64,000 nucleotides of DNA from an uncultured Eubacteriales bacterium (lineage in GTDB: Bacteria; Bacillota; Clostridia; Peptostreptococcales; Anaerovoracaceae), in NCBI GenBank assembly GCA_902786855.1, contig CADAEH010000002.1, positions 1 through 64,000 of the forward strand, read 5' to 3'. The notes beneath the pieces were generated by a model that did no database searches, was not told where the DNA came from, and saw nothing but the letters and a program-made list of their open reading frames with translations. Position numbers and translations under genes: made by a program. Positions 51,747 to 61,064 of the stretch are shown piece after piece; the stretch's first letter is position 1; every line of letters starts with the position of its first letter.

Positions 51747-52937
51747 TTATCTGAAGCTGCCCAGCTTGCGGAATCTCGTGACTGCAGCTTTTGTTTTGTC
51801 TATCACTATGTCCATCTCTTCTTTTGTATTGAATTCCGAGAGACTGAATCTGATGGCTCCCTCGATGGCTTTATGATCGAGCCCCATTGCCTGGAGCACA
51901 TGGCTGTCTCCTGTCTTATGTGAGGAGCAAGCCGATCCGGTAGAAACATAGATCCTGTCCTGCTCAAGAGTGTGCAGCAACACTTCTCCTCTCGTCCCTT
52001 TGAATGTGAGATTCAGGACTCCGGGACATCTTTTCCCGTGATCATGCAGGTTGTATCCCAGTTCTTCAGGACCGTTAAGGTACACATCCGGAAGCTCCGT
52101 GATCAGACCTTTTCTGAGATATTCGTTGAGTTCACCCATTCGTGACATTTTTGTAAAAAGGTTCTCATAGGAAATCCTTGCCGCAAGTCCCAGTCCGGCT
52201 ATTCCCGGTGTATTTTCCGTTGAGGAGCGGTAACCGTTTTCCTGTCCGCCGCCTGTAATAAAAGCCGGGAGTTTAAGGTCTTTATTCATATATAGAAATC
52301 CTATGCCCTTCGGACCGTGAAATTTGTGTCCGCTTACAGATACGAGATCAAATGATGCGTCATCCATCGGGAGCTTGCCAAATGCCTGAACTGCATCTGT
52401 ATGGAAAATGATCTTAGTACCATGCATCCTGTTATATTCTCTGACCGCTCTTGACACCGGCAAAACAGGCTGAATAGTTCCGGTTTCGTTATTGACTGTC
52501 ATAATCGATACGATGATCGTATCATCAGTCAGTGCATCACTGACTGCGTCCGGATCGACATACCCTGTACTGTCAACACTAAGGTAATCGACGGAGTAAC
52601 CATCGTCAGCAAGCCGGCGACAGGTCTCGAGGACAGCCGGATGCTCTACTCTTGTTGTGAGTATACGCTTTCCTCTGCGCTTCATTTTACGCACTGATGA
52701 AACCAAAGCCATATTATCACTCTCTGTACCGCCTGAAGTGAAAATTATCTCACCTCCCGGATGCATCAGATCTTCTATGGCAGCTCTGGCATCAAAAAGG
52801 ATATTTCCGGCATCAAAACCAAGAGCATGGAGTGATGAAGGATTTCCATAGTTCTCTTTTGCCATTTTATAGACGAGGTCAGTTACTTCGTCATATTGTC
52901 TTGTAGTTGCACTGTTGTCAAGATAGATCATATTCAT
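51747..52937 (-). CDS. Cysteine desulfurase (NifS/IscS family), partner of ThiI
   Basis: This 396-residue PLP enzyme releases sulfur from cysteine as a persulfide. IYLDNSATT opens the chain, SGHKFHGPKG holds the PLP lysine, and STGSACSSHK holds the active-site cysteine in a short loop. The pairing with thiI matches the NifZ-ThiI system of Bacillus, so the main role is probably tRNA thiolation, not general Fe-S assembly. The start ATG 52937 lacks a clear RBS; ATG 52931 is equally possible. Confidence 0.93.
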   Translation of the reverse strand: MNMIYLDNSATTRQYDEVTDLVYKMAKENYGNPSSLHALGFDAGNILFDARAAIEDLMHPGGEIIFTSGGTESDNMALVSSVRKMKRRGKRILTTRVEHPAVLETCRRLADDGYSVDYLSVDSTGYVDPDAVSDALTDDTIIVSIMTVNNETGTIQPVLPVSRAVREYNRMHGTKIIFHTDAVQAFGKLPMDDASFDLVSVSGHKFHGPKGIGFLYMNKDLKLPAFITGGGQENGYRSSTENTPGIAGLGLAARISYENLFTKMSRMGELNEYLRKGLITELPDVYLNGPEELGYNLHDHGKRCPGVLNLTFKGTRGEVLLHTLEQDRIYVSTGSACSSHKTGDSHVLQAMGLDHKAIEGAIRFSLSEFNTKEEMDIVIDKTKAAVTRFRKLGSFR

Positions 52938-52984
52938 TTCGTTTTTTCAGGGAATCAGTTTTACTGCAATCTCTCTCTTCTGTT

Positions 52985-53015
52985 AAAAGACTCCCCGGAT
53001 ATTGGGGAGTCTTTT
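52985..53015 (-). terminator. Terminator of rny
   Basis: A 12-bp perfect stem (52985-52996 with 53004-53015, AAAAGACTCCCC/GGGGAGTCTTTT) has a 7-nt loop and T-runs on both strands. It lies 23 bp beyond the rny stop. Confidence 0.85.
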
Positions 53016-53038
53016 TAATTGTTTCTGTTGCACATTTA

Positions 53039-54577
53039 TTACTTAGCGTATTCTGTTGCCTTTGTCTCTCTGATGACGTTGACCTTGATCTGACCAGGAT
53101 ATTCGAGTTCTGCCTCGATCTTCTTGGCGATCTCTCTGGCCAGCATTGGTACCTCATCGTCCTTGACAACATTTGGTTTGACAGCGACCCTAATTTCACG
53201 CCCTGCCTGAATAGCGTAGGACTTGTCTACGCCCTTGGTCGAATTGGCGATCTGCTCGAGGTTCTCAAGTCTCTTGATATATGACTCGAGAGTTTCTCTT
53301 CTTGCTCCAGGTCTTGCAGCTGAAAGAGCATCGGCAGCACCAACGAGCATGGATTCAAGTGTAGTTGCCTCTACATCGCCGTGATGAGATTCAACAGCGT
53401 TGATGACTTTCCATGATTCTTTATACTTCTTACAGATATTGACTCCGATCTCGACATGTGTTCCCTCTACCTCATGGTCGATGGATTTGCCGATATCATG
53501 GAGGAGTCCGCCTCTTCTTGCGAGCTTCGGATCGAGTCCCAGCTCATCAGCCATCATACCTGCAAGTGTAGCGACCTCTATTGAGTGCTGGAGAACGTTC
53601 TGACCATAAGATGTCCTGTATTTGAGTCTGCCGAGAAGCTTGACCAGCTCAGGATGGAGATTATGAACTCCTGTCTCAAAGCATGCGCGCTCACCCTCTT
53701 CTTTGATTATGTTGTTGACTTCCTTGGCAGCCTTCTGGACCATTTCTTCGATTCTGGCCGGATGGATACGCCCGTCAACGATGAGTTTCTCAAGAGCGAT
53801 TCTTGCGATCTCTCTTCTGACAGGGTCAAAGCCTGAAAGGATGACAGCCTCTGGCGTATCATCGATAATGAGATCTACACCGGTAAGGGTCTCGATTGCC
53901 CTGATATTACGGCCTTCTCTTCCGATGATCCTGCCCTTCATGTCATCATTAGGCAGGCTTACGACGCTGACAGTGCTCTCTGTGACCTGATCAGCCGCAT
54001 ATCTCTGGATAGCGGTAGTGATGATCTCTCTTGCTCTCTTGTCGCCTTCTTCCTTGGCTTCATTCTCGATCCTTACGATCATCTCGCTGGCATCTTTGCG
54101 GATGTCTCCTTCGACCTCCTTGAGAAGGATCTCACGGGCCTCTTCTCTTGAGTATCCGGATATCCTTTCAAGTTCAGCAACCTGCTTGGCAATGTACGAA
54201 TCGATTTCTTTGTGTTTTTCGTTCATCGACTGTTCTCTTTTTGCGAGACCATTTTCACGCTTCTCGATGTTTTCAAGCTTGCGGTCGATGTTTTCTTCTT
54301 TCTGCTGGATCCTTCTTTCGGACTTCTGAACTTCGTTCCTTCTTATCTTGAACTCTTTTTCGTAGTCCTCTCTCAGCTTGTGAATTTCCTCCTTTGCTTC
54401 GAGAACCTTTTCTTTTTTCAGATTCTCCGCAGTATTCTGCGCATCGAGCAGCATATTTTTTGCCTGCATCTCTGCGCTTCCGATTGCCTTCTCTCCAATG
54501 TTCTTGCGATAGATATAACCAATCAGTATACCGACAATAAGGAGGACGATGCTGACTGCAATACCTAATGGTGTCAT
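53039..54577 (-). CDS. rny: Ribonuclease Y
   Basis: This 512-residue membrane-tethered endoribonuclease initiates mRNA decay in Firmicutes. One N-terminal helix (about 5-25), a long coiled coil (about 30-190, Lys/Glu/Arg-rich), a KH domain ([21 protein letters not shown], 21-residue span starting near 210) and an HD domain with [12 protein letters not shown] (about 360) are in the canonical order and size. A GTG at 54583 is in frame, but ATG 54577 has AGGAGG 5 bp upstream. It is monocistronic between its own promoter and terminator. Confidence 0.97.
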   Translation of the reverse strand: MTPLGIAVSIVLLIVGILIGYIYRKNIGEKAIGSAEMQAKNMLLDAQNTAENLKKEKVLEAKEEIHKLREDYEKEFKIRRNEVQKSERRIQQKEENIDRKLENIEKRENGLAKREQSMNEKHKEIDSYIAKQVAELERISGYSREEAREILLKEVEGDIRKDASEMIVRIENEAKEEGDKRAREIITTAIQRYAADQVTESTVSVVSLPNDDMKGRIIGREGRNIRAIETLTGVDLIIDDTPEAVILSGFDPVRREIARIALEKLIVDGRIHPARIEEMVQKAAKEVNNIIKEEGERACFETGVHNLHPELVKLLGRLKYRTSYGQNVLQHSIEVATLAGMMADELGLDPKLARRGGLLHDIGKSIDHEVEGTHVEIGVNICKKYKESWKVINAVESHHGDVEATTLESMLVGAADALSAARPGARRETLESYIKRLENLEQIANSTKGVDKSYAIQAGREIRVAVKPNVVKDDEVPMLAREIAKKIEAELEYPGQIKVNVIRETKATEYAK

Positions 54578-54720
54578 AAGCACCTCCTTATGTTATTGAG
54601 ATTTGTAATATATATACAGCTTCATTGCTGCCGGCAATGCCCCGCATCGTGCACAGCACCTCAACTTCGTGAGTCGGAGCTGAACCAAACAGCATTAAGA
54701 ATGCATAAATTTACCCAAAT

Positions 54721-54749
54721 ATTATACTCACTCAAGCATGTCTAGTCAA
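54721..54749 (-). promoter_or_regulatory. Promoter of rny
   Basis: TTGACT (54749-54744), a 17-nt spacer and TATAAT (54726-54721) on the minus strand. The 5' UTR of about 140 nt includes a CATTGC/GCAATG hairpin at 54623-54639. Confidence 0.8.
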
Positions 54750-54775
54750 TGACCGGTGTTTTAACTGTCACTCAA

Positions 54776-54804
54776 TTGTTATGCTTCCATCTGTGTGTTA
54801 CAAT
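54776..54804 (+). promoter_or_regulatory. Promoter of the DegT-like gene
   Basis: TTGTTA (54776-54781), a 17-nt spacer and TACAAT (54799-54804), divergent from the rny promoter. The RBS GGAGGG (54826-54831) follows. Confidence 0.7.
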
Positions 54805-54837
54805 TTTATAAATCAACGCGTTTTCGGAGGGCTTAAC

Positions 54838-56049
54838 ATGGTTAAAAAGAAGAATTCCGGCCTCATAGGGAGTGACATACCGGAATGTACAGAGCTGAAA
54901 GAGCTTCTTGCCAGACGCACAGGGACCTGTCCGGATGACTGGTTCCTGACTTTCCGTGCAAGAGAAGCTCTGCAGGTTGCTTTTGAAGAGATTCGCCGAA
55001 TCATCCGCCGCTCAGATGCTGTTGTCCAGCCGTTCACATGTTCTACAGTTGCTGAGGCCGTGCTGGCAGGCGGTATGGTCCCTGTTTATTCTGACATATC
55101 CGAAGATAACCTTTCAGCAGATCCGGAGAAAATACCTTTTTCCTCATATACAGGCGCAGTTGTGATACAGCACACTTTTGGTATGATAGATGAACGCTCA
55201 TTGCTTAAGTTAAGAGAAGTGATACATGAGGCAGGAGCCGTTCTGATAGAGGATTGTGCTCAGTGTTCTTCCAGAATGGCGCTTGATGCATCAGGAAAGC
55301 CTATTGCCGATATCTCAGTCCATTCTTTCGGTCTGGAGAAAATGACTTCGACATATTTCGGAGCAGCAGTCTGGATCGATCCTGAGATGGAGAACACGGA
55401 TCTGCATGATGCTCTTATACGGCATTTCAGTTCCCTTCCACCTTCAGACAGACGTGTCAGCAGATCTGTTCCCAGCTATCTGATCAGGATCAGGATACTC
55501 AATCATCTTCCATCTGCTGTAAGACGCCCCCTGAGAGATCATTGGACTGCGAAGCGAAAATTCATACCGGGAATATCTCCTGTTGAGCTCAGAGGCCGCA
55601 CTCTTCTTGATCCTTCGGTTCCCGGATATGAGGTCATATCACGTATTATCGATGCTATGAAAAGTATTGATGAAAATGAATCTCAGAGATCAGATGCAGT
55701 ACGGGTATATGCAAAGGCTTTCAGAGATAAATCAACGAGTCTTGCAGTTCCTTCTTTTGCACTGGATACAGATCAGCCATTGCTGTGGTTCCCTGTCATT
55801 GCGGAAAGCGAAAATACCGCTGAGCGTATAACATCCGCACTTAATGCAGCCGGTTATTACAGCAGTGGCTGGGGAAGGCCCCTGCTGTTCCCGGGTGTGG
55901 CAGATACTGCCATATTCAGGCTTGATCAGGCACTGTGCAATTGTCCGGTATCAAAAAAATGTTCAGACGGCATAATCCTGCTGCCGACGAGAGTGTCAGC
56001 CGAAGATGCCGTCCGTATCATTGAGATCGTATCAGGCGCAGAGTCCTGA
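54838..56049 (+). CDS. DegT/DnrJ/EryC1-like PLP-dependent aminotransferase-fold protein
   Basis: This 403-residue protein resembles sugar aminotransferases of the DegT family. QPFTCSTVAEAVLAGGMVPVY (64-84) matches the P..T...A....G..PV..D start, VLIEDCAQ has Asp139 and Gln142, and VHSFGLEKMTSTYFGAAV places the PLP lysine at 168. The C-terminus has the usual LP......DA.RIIEIV ending. The strand after the lysine and the region 210-260 are divergent, so the substrate is unclear. It is divergent from rny and its stop lies only 2 bp from that of the convergent ATP-grasp gene. That suggests, but does not prove, a link to the cell-wall genes. The start is fixed by GGAGGG 6 bp upstream. Confidence 0.75.
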   Translation: MVKKKNSGLIGSDIPECTELKELLARRTGTCPDDWFLTFRAREALQVAFEEIRRIIRRSDAVVQPFTCSTVAEAVLAGGMVPVYSDISEDNLSADPEKIPFSSYTGAVVIQHTFGMIDERSLLKLREVIHEAGAVLIEDCAQCSSRMALDASGKPIADISVHSFGLEKMTSTYFGAAVWIDPEMENTDLHDALIRHFSSLPPSDRRVSRSVPSYLIRIRILNHLPSAVRRPLRDHWTAKRKFIPGISPVELRGRTLLDPSVPGYEVISRIIDAMKSIDENESQRSDAVRVYAKAFRDKSTSLAVPSFALDTDQPLLWFPVIAESENTAERITSALNAAGYYSSGWGRPLLFPGVADTAIFRLDQALCNCPVSKKCSDGIILLPTRVSAEDAVRIIEIVSGAES

Positions 56050-56051
56050 GA

Positions 56052-57260
56052 TCATTTCATGTACATATGATATTTTCTGTAGAGATTGATGTCACGGAGC
56101 TTCAGGTATACAAGCCTTTTAAAGCTCCTGTCTTTTTTATATTCAAGAGAGCTGCATGTCCGGCCCTCTTTTACCAGCTTTTTTATCTGCTTCAGCACTT
56201 CTTTATCCCTGACATACTTCTGGACTATGCCCATAGGAACTGTATGCCAGAAAAAAGGTTCTGTAACGTATTTCGGTCCTTCTATATCTTTGTGGAGAAT
56301 AAAGTCATCAACATAAAGCCTGGCCAGGTTATCTCCGCCTCCGGTTATCCTGTAGTTGCTGCGGCCCTGCCTGATGTTGATCTCGAGCATCTTATACTTT
56401 CCGTCTCTGTGATCGTACTTTAAATCACCATCGCAGGCACCTTCCCATCCTATGCCCTCAAGCATAGCAGTCACCTTCTCCATTACTTCCGGGTGCGGAG
56501 AAACGATGGTCGCAGCATTGTTTCCGACAGTCGTCGGACCGTGCTCCTCAAGAACGACATTGCCCATATTCATAAGCTTGACCTTATGGTCTGTTCCAAC
56601 ATATGCATGCAGATCATATATGTTGGCGTCATCACCGGGGATCAGATCCTGGATGATCATATGGTCATCATACCCGGCAGCATAGATCTTCTTAAGAGTC
56701 TCATCCAGTTCTTCCCGTGTATCAATGAAGAACACTTTATGAAAGCCCTCGAAGTCATGTTTCTGATACTTTACGCTGTCTGAAGGCTTCAGGACCACAG
56801 GGAAACCAAAACCGAGCTCGTAATCATATCCTGTTTCCGGTGTATGGACGAAAGTCGCTGCATAGTCAAGCCCGTATTTATCGCAAAGGGCGTAAAAATC
56901 CTCTTTAAGAACCATCTTGTCCATTGCCTCTTGCCCCGGATAAGTGATGATATAATCATCTTTGAGCTGTTCTCTATAGGAAACAATAAGCCTGACATAG
57001 TGATCTGCGCAGCCGATAAGGATCAATTTATTATCCTTGCCGTAATCAGATGCTATGCGACGCATCACAGCAAGAAAATGCTCCGGTTCATCCAGTGAAG
57101 GCTCAAGGATACAGTCCCAGATAACACTGGTAGTATCCAGAGCAGACAGAGCACGTGAAGCCATAACGGAACGAACTCCGTAAGCTTCATGAAAAGCCCT
57201 TGCCATGCTGTATGCATTGATACCGTTGCCGAGAAAAACCGGGGTGAAATCAATATTCAT
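56052..57260 (-). CDS. ATP-grasp carboxylate-amine ligase, D-aspartate ligase (Aslfm)-like
   Basis: This 402-residue ATP-grasp protein begins FTPVFLGNGINAYSMARAFHEAYG, close in pattern to the start of Enterococcus faecium D-Asp ligase. A FGFPVVLKPSDSVKY lysine strand, QDLIPGDDANIYDL hinge and LEINIRQGRSNYR metal/ATP site complete the fold. In enterococci this family joins D-Asp to the side chain of residue 3 of the UDP-MurNAc-pentapeptide as cross-bridge. Neighbours MurE-like and FemAB fit such a role, but other carboxylates are possible. It is the last gene of the radC-murE-femAB unit, 49 bp after the FemAB gene, with no clear terminator before the convergent gene. Confidence 0.8.
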   Translation of the reverse strand: MNIDFTPVFLGNGINAYSMARAFHEAYGVRSVMASRALSALDTTSVIWDCILEPSLDEPEHFLAVMRRIASDYGKDNKLILIGCADHYVRLIVSYREQLKDDYIITYPGQEAMDKMVLKEDFYALCDKYGLDYAATFVHTPETGYDYELGFGFPVVLKPSDSVKYQKHDFEGFHKVFFIDTREELDETLKKIYAAGYDDHMIIQDLIPGDDANIYDLHAYVGTDHKVKLMNMGNVVLEEHGPTTVGNNAATIVSPHPEVMEKVTAMLEGIGWEGACDGDLKYDHRDGKYKMLEINIRQGRSNYRITGGGDNLARLYVDDFILHKDIEGPKYVTEPFFWHTVPMGIVQKYVRDKEVLKQIKKLVKEGRTCSSLEYKKDRSFKRLVYLKLRDINLYRKYHMYMK

Positions 57261-57309
57261 TGAAATATTACGCCTCCTGACGATAATTTGTTATCAGTTA
57301 AATACAGTT

Positions 57310-58596
57310 TTATTGTACTTGTTTCTTTAATCTTTTGTTCATCATTTTATGATATGCAGGTATCAGCTTGCTGTAAGCAAGAAAAACCGGCTTGTTGAGG
57401 ATATAATCGAACTCACCGATGAACTCTGTCAGTTCCCCTCCCCATTTCTTTTTGAACTCATATAGTCCGGCAGTGCTTCCGGCTTCTTCAGGTCTGCCTA
57501 CAGTTCCAAATACATCGAATACTTTTCGTCCTTCGGATCTAGCATCTCTTATCTGCTGCTGATAAACAGCATAATTTGCAAAGAATTTGCCGTATTCCAT
57601 ATCGTTAGCCGCATACAGAGCCCACGTTTTATCTGCATACTGAGCATCGAGATATGTTGAAACTGTCACTACTTCTTTCGGCTTGTCTGCAAGACCGTCA
57701 AGCTGCTTCTCTACAGCAGTCAGCTTCTTTTGAGCTTCTTTTATCTTTCCGGCAGCCTTTTTACCTGTTTTGCCTTCAAGTTCCGCAAGCTCTTTTTTAA
57801 CTGTTTCTCTGTCAGATTCAAGTTTCGCTATGACCTCAGGTACATTTACCTTGCCGAAATACAGCCTCGCCATGTTTCCTTCAGACATGATATCGTAGAA
57901 ATACTGGAAAAATTCCGGATCATGAGAATAAAACCCCTGCCTTTTTTCCGTCATTTCCATGAGTCTGACGAATTCCGGTATGTCCTCGCTGCTCCCCTCA
58001 GATACAATGACTCCGGATTCGTGGGCCTGACGTATCCTTGTTTTGGTGGTACGGCTGTACCTTCCTTCTATCTCGTCTATGGAACTGTCAAGAGGTATGC
58101 GGAATGTGAATCTCGGCTGCTCATTTTCAAAGCCATAGTTGAGAGGCTTTCTTCTGTAGCCGATTTTCTCAAGATACTTTACCAGGTCTTCGTTGTCCTC
58201 TCCTTCTGTCACGTTTCCGTCTATATCGACCGTGTGCAGCTTGATATCAGGATCTATTCTGAAATACAGGGCGCGATGCTTTTTCCCCATAGCTTTGAGA
58301 CTCTCAGTAAAAAAGTTCAGGAGTTCTCTGTCCGAATAGTCCATAGTAAAACCGCGCGGGATATAAAAATAAGTATAGCCCGCAACAAGAGACCTTTTCA
58401 GGACAAGTGCAGTCGCAACAAGCCTGCCGTCTTCATAAACGCCAGTATAGTAAGGGGTACGGTTCCTTTTCGCAGATACCTCTCCCCATTCATATGAACT
58501 TAAGAAATGAGCTTTTACCCTGCTGCTATTTAGCAGAGCAAGTGAATTGAACTCATCCCTGCCGAGTTTTTCAGTAAAAGTGAAATTTCTCATCAA
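57310..58596 (-). CDS. FemAB-family aminoacyltransferase (peptidoglycan interpeptide bridge)
   Basis: This 428-residue tRNA-dependent transferase is of the FemX/FemA/MurM fold. It consists of two GNAT-like lobes with a charged coiled-coil arm (about 256-305, KLESDRETVKKELAEL onwards) like the seryl-tRNA-synthetase-like arm of FemA. SSYEWGEVSAKRNR, YFYIPRGF, RTTKTRIRQAHESGV and TWALYAAND are typical blocks, and FDVFG...PEEAGSTAGLYEFKKKWGGE is the C-terminal hallmark. It overlaps murE by 4 bp (ATGA), so the two are translationally coupled. It would add one or more amino acids to the stem-peptide cross-bridge; which ones cannot be read. Confidence 0.9.
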   Translation of the reverse strand: MMRNFTFTEKLGRDEFNSLALLNSSRVKAHFLSSYEWGEVSAKRNRTPYYTGVYEDGRLVATALVLKRSLVAGYTYFYIPRGFTMDYSDRELLNFFTESLKAMGKKHRALYFRIDPDIKLHTVDIDGNVTEGEDNEDLVKYLEKIGYRRKPLNYGFENEQPRFTFRIPLDSSIDEIEGRYSRTTKTRIRQAHESGVIVSEGSSEDIPEFVRLMEMTEKRQGFYSHDPEFFQYFYDIMSEGNMARLYFGKVNVPEVIAKLESDRETVKKELAELEGKTGKKAAGKIKEAQKKLTAVEKQLDGLADKPKEVVTVSTYLDAQYADKTWALYAANDMEYGKFFANYAVYQQQIRDARSEGRKVFDVFGTVGRPEEAGSTAGLYEFKKKWGGELTEFIGEFDYILNKPVFLAYSKLIPAYHKMMNKRLKKQVQ

Positions 58597-60215
58597 AGAT
58601 ACTCCATTACTACATCAGCATCAGAAGGAGTGTCGATATACTGTATCCCGCGCTTCTCCCTTGTCTCTCTGCCCTTACCTGGCAGGAAAAGAATGGTATC
58701 GTCATCCATAAGCGTTATTGCCCGTTTGATCGCTTCGACTCTGTCTGTGATGATCTCATAGGCTCCGCCTGCAGCACTTACGAATTCACCGATCTCGCGG
58801 CAGATCTTGTTGACATCTTCCTCGCCGTAATCTTCCTCTGTTATGATGGTATATGTACAATTCCTGCCGGCAATGGTCCCAAGCTCCTCGCGTCTGGCAA
58901 ACGCTTTACCACCAGGACAGCCGAATACGATCATCATCTTTTTATCAGGAAATTCTTCTTTAATGGTCTCGAAGAATCTCTCGTAACTGAGCTTGTTGTG
59001 TGCATAGTCGACAATCGCTATACGCCTGCCGTCTTTGCTGTAAAAAACCTCCATACGGCCGGGAGAGTTCGCCTTGGCAAGCCCTGATACCATGTATTCT
59101 TTCGGGATTCTGAGAAGAGCTGAAAGAGCTATCGAAGCCAGAGCATTCTCCACATTGATAGTGCCGAATGTTCCAAGTGTAAAATCTTCATCAAAATCAG
59201 CTACGCCTTCTACACCACTGACATGTACCCTCACACTCACCTTTCCTTCGCTGGATCTTACATCATATCCGTACACATTTGCACTGCTGTCCTTCTGACT
59301 GAAAGTGATCACATAAGGGCAATCTTCTGATGCCTTTTGTATCCTTTCCTGCTCTTCACAGTCCAGATTGATACAGGCTCTGCGGCAGTGTGAAAACAAC
59401 CTGAGCTTGGATTCAAGATAGTCGTCAAAATCAGGATGCTCTATGGCACTGATGTGGTCCGAACCGATATTCAGGAACGCTCCGGCTTCAAAGGTAATGC
59501 CATTGACACGGTCATATTTGAGGGCCTGACTTGAGACCTCCATTGTCATATACTCTATGCCACTTCTGAGAGCATTGTCCATGTGCTGATAAAGCTCCAT
59601 GATCTCAGGTGTGGTCAGATGAGACTCCTCTTCTATAACTCCATCATAATTGTCTATTCCGGAGCATATTGCTGTGCGTTTTCCACCGATTGCTGCCATG
59701 TAGTCATCAAGGATATATCGCATGAAATATGCAGTCGTCGACTTACCCTTGGTGCCGGTTATACCTACCAGATGTAATTTGTCTGAAAGCCTGCCGTAGA
59801 ATGTTTCGGCTATGACCGGCATCGCTTTTCTGATATCACTCACCGTGATACGGATGCATCCGGGTCTTATTGCAAATTCGCTGTTGCATGCACTGTCTAT
59901 GCTGCATGTGAGACCGGCTTTTCCCTCAGGATCTTCCCTTACATAGCATACAGCTCCGGCAGCTATAGAATCCTCAAGGTACTGTTCTTTGAAGTGGGCA
60001 CCCTTGCAGACGAAAAGTGAGCCCCGTCCTGTTTCCCTTGAATTGTACGTGACTCCGGTGACCTCTTTTGCTGCCCTTGCAACTTTTTCAGGATCTGTCA
60101 CATATGATATCACCGATGAGCAGGCTGACTCTCCATCAACAGATGTCAGCAGTCCTGCAAGACCGAGATTGTCGATGAAATCGATTACTTTTACTTTTTG
60201 TGTCTTGCTATACAT
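58593..60215 (-). CDS. murE: MurE-like Mur ligase (UDP-MurNAc-tripeptide synthetase) without the DAP-type DNPR motif
   Basis: This 540-residue cytoplasmic ligase adds residue 3 to UDP-MurNAc-L-Ala-D-Glu. It has the N-terminal uridine-binding domain (SRETGRGSLFVCKGAHF), the ATP loop GITGTKGKSTTA (about 155), TTPEIMEL, SSQALKYDRVNGI, NIGSDHISAIEHPDFDDYL and the C-terminal domain with FGCPGGKAFARREELG. At the position of the DAP-recognition motif DNPR it reads TEEDYGEED (about 455). Meso-DAP is therefore unlikely, and L-Lys, L-Orn or another amino acid is more plausible. The protein is longer than usual (about 490), partly from the N-terminal 40 residues. It lies 16 bp after radC. Confidence 0.88.
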   Translation of the reverse strand: MYSKTQKVKVIDFIDNLGLAGLLTSVDGESACSSVISYVTDPEKVARAAKEVTGVTYNSRETGRGSLFVCKGAHFKEQYLEDSIAAGAVCYVREDPEGKAGLTCSIDSACNSEFAIRPGCIRITVSDIRKAMPVIAETFYGRLSDKLHLVGITGTKGKSTTAYFMRYILDDYMAAIGGKRTAICSGIDNYDGVIEEESHLTTPEIMELYQHMDNALRSGIEYMTMEVSSQALKYDRVNGITFEAGAFLNIGSDHISAIEHPDFDDYLESKLRLFSHCRRACINLDCEEQERIQKASEDCPYVITFSQKDSSANVYGYDVRSSEGKVSVRVHVSGVEGVADFDEDFTLGTFGTINVENALASIALSALLRIPKEYMVSGLAKANSPGRMEVFYSKDGRRIAIVDYAHNKLSYERFFETIKEEFPDKKMMIVFGCPGGKAFARREELGTIAGRNCTYTIITEEDYGEEDVNKICREIGEFVSAAGGAYEIITDRVEAIKRAITLMDDDTILFLPGKGRETREKRGIQYIDTPSDADVVMEYL

Positions 60216-60231
60216 GGTGTACCTCAGTTCA

Positions 60232-60918
60232 CTATTCGGGTATAATTCCCGAGTCTTTAAGGCTTATATAACTATCTCTGCCCGCTATTATATGATCAAG
60301 AAGCTTTATGCCGATTATCCTGGATGCTTCAATAAGCCTTTTTGTAATCGCTATATCCTGATCGCTTGGAGCAGGGTCTCCGCTTGGATGATTATGAGCT
60401 ACTATTATTGCTGCAGCTCCGCTCTTTACGGCTGGTCTGAAGACCTCTCTTGGATGAACCGGAGCCGTATCCAGACATCCTATCGAAACTATGCGTTTGG
60501 ATTCGATCTCCATCCTTGTATTAAGATGTATGGACATGAACAGCTCGCGCTTCTCATACATCATTTCCTGCATGAGAACATCGTAGACATCCTTGCCCGT
60601 TGAGAGTTTGCATTTGCTCTCCATGACCCTGCCAGGTGCGAGCCTCTTGCTGAGCTCGATGGCTGCTACTATCGAACATGCCTTGGCTGTGCCGATACCG
60701 TGGATACTCATCAATTCACGGACATCTGCCATACCGAGATCACCTGCATTCTCCGCAGCATATGATAATACTTCTTCTGCAAGCCTGACAGCAGACATTT
60801 CTTCTGTACCTGTCCTTATGATAAGGGCAAGCAGTTCAGCATTGCTCAGCCCTCCCGGTCCGGCAAACATTAGCTTTTCCTGTGGGCGTTCACTCGCAGG
60901 CATTTCTCTTATCTGCAT
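60232..60918 (-). CDS. radC: RadC/JAB1-MPN domain protein
   Basis: This 229-residue protein has a helix-hairpin-helix part (IHGIGTAKACSIVAAIELSKR) and a JAMM metalloprotease-like domain with HNHPSGDPAPSDQD near residue 170. The RadC family was once linked to DNA repair, but its biochemical role remains unsettled. GGGAG lies just before two adjacent ATGs; the second (60918, MQIREMPASERPQEKL) has better spacing and is the usual start. It leads the murE-femAB-ligase unit and is separated from cmk by a hairpin region. Confidence 0.93.
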   Translation of the reverse strand: MQIREMPASERPQEKLMFAGPGGLSNAELLALIIRTGTEEMSAVRLAEEVLSYAAENAGDLGMADVRELMSIHGIGTAKACSIVAAIELSKRLAPGRVMESKCKLSTGKDVYDVLMQEMMYEKRELFMSIHLNTRMEIESKRIVSIGCLDTAPVHPREVFRPAVKSGAAAIIVAHNHPSGDPAPSDQDIAITKRLIEASRIIGIKLLDHIIAGRDSYISLKDSGIIPE

Positions 60919-60960
60919 CATTTCTCCCTTCCCGGGAAGCACACATGCAGATGATATCAT

Positions 60961-60996
60961 ATTTCAGGCCCCGCTAACTGGGGCGAGGCCTGAAAT
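60961..60996 (-). other. Stem-loop between cmk and radC
   Basis: ATTTCAGGCC (60961-60970) pairs with GGCCTGAAAT (60987-60996), with an inner CCCC/GGGG stem. No U-tract follows on the minus strand. It lies in the radC 5' region, so it is more likely an mRNA structure than a terminator. Confidence 0.45.
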
Positions 60997-61046
60997 ATGT
61001 GTGTATTATTGTTGTTGATGTACTGAATATGAATGCAATACAGCAA

Positions 61047-61064
61047 AGCCCGCATTAACGGGCT
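61047..61064 (-). terminator. Hairpin overlapping the cmk stop codon
   Basis: AGCCCG (61064-61059 on the minus strand) pairs with CGGGCT (61052-61047), with the TAA stop in the loop, followed by TTGCTGTATT. The tail is weak, so it is perhaps a partial terminator. Confidence 0.5.

Noticed and set aside
57730-58497. 255-codon plus-strand frame antisense to the FemAB gene
   Set aside because: It is Phe/Arg-rich with no domain, and the minus-strand FemAB protein is complete.
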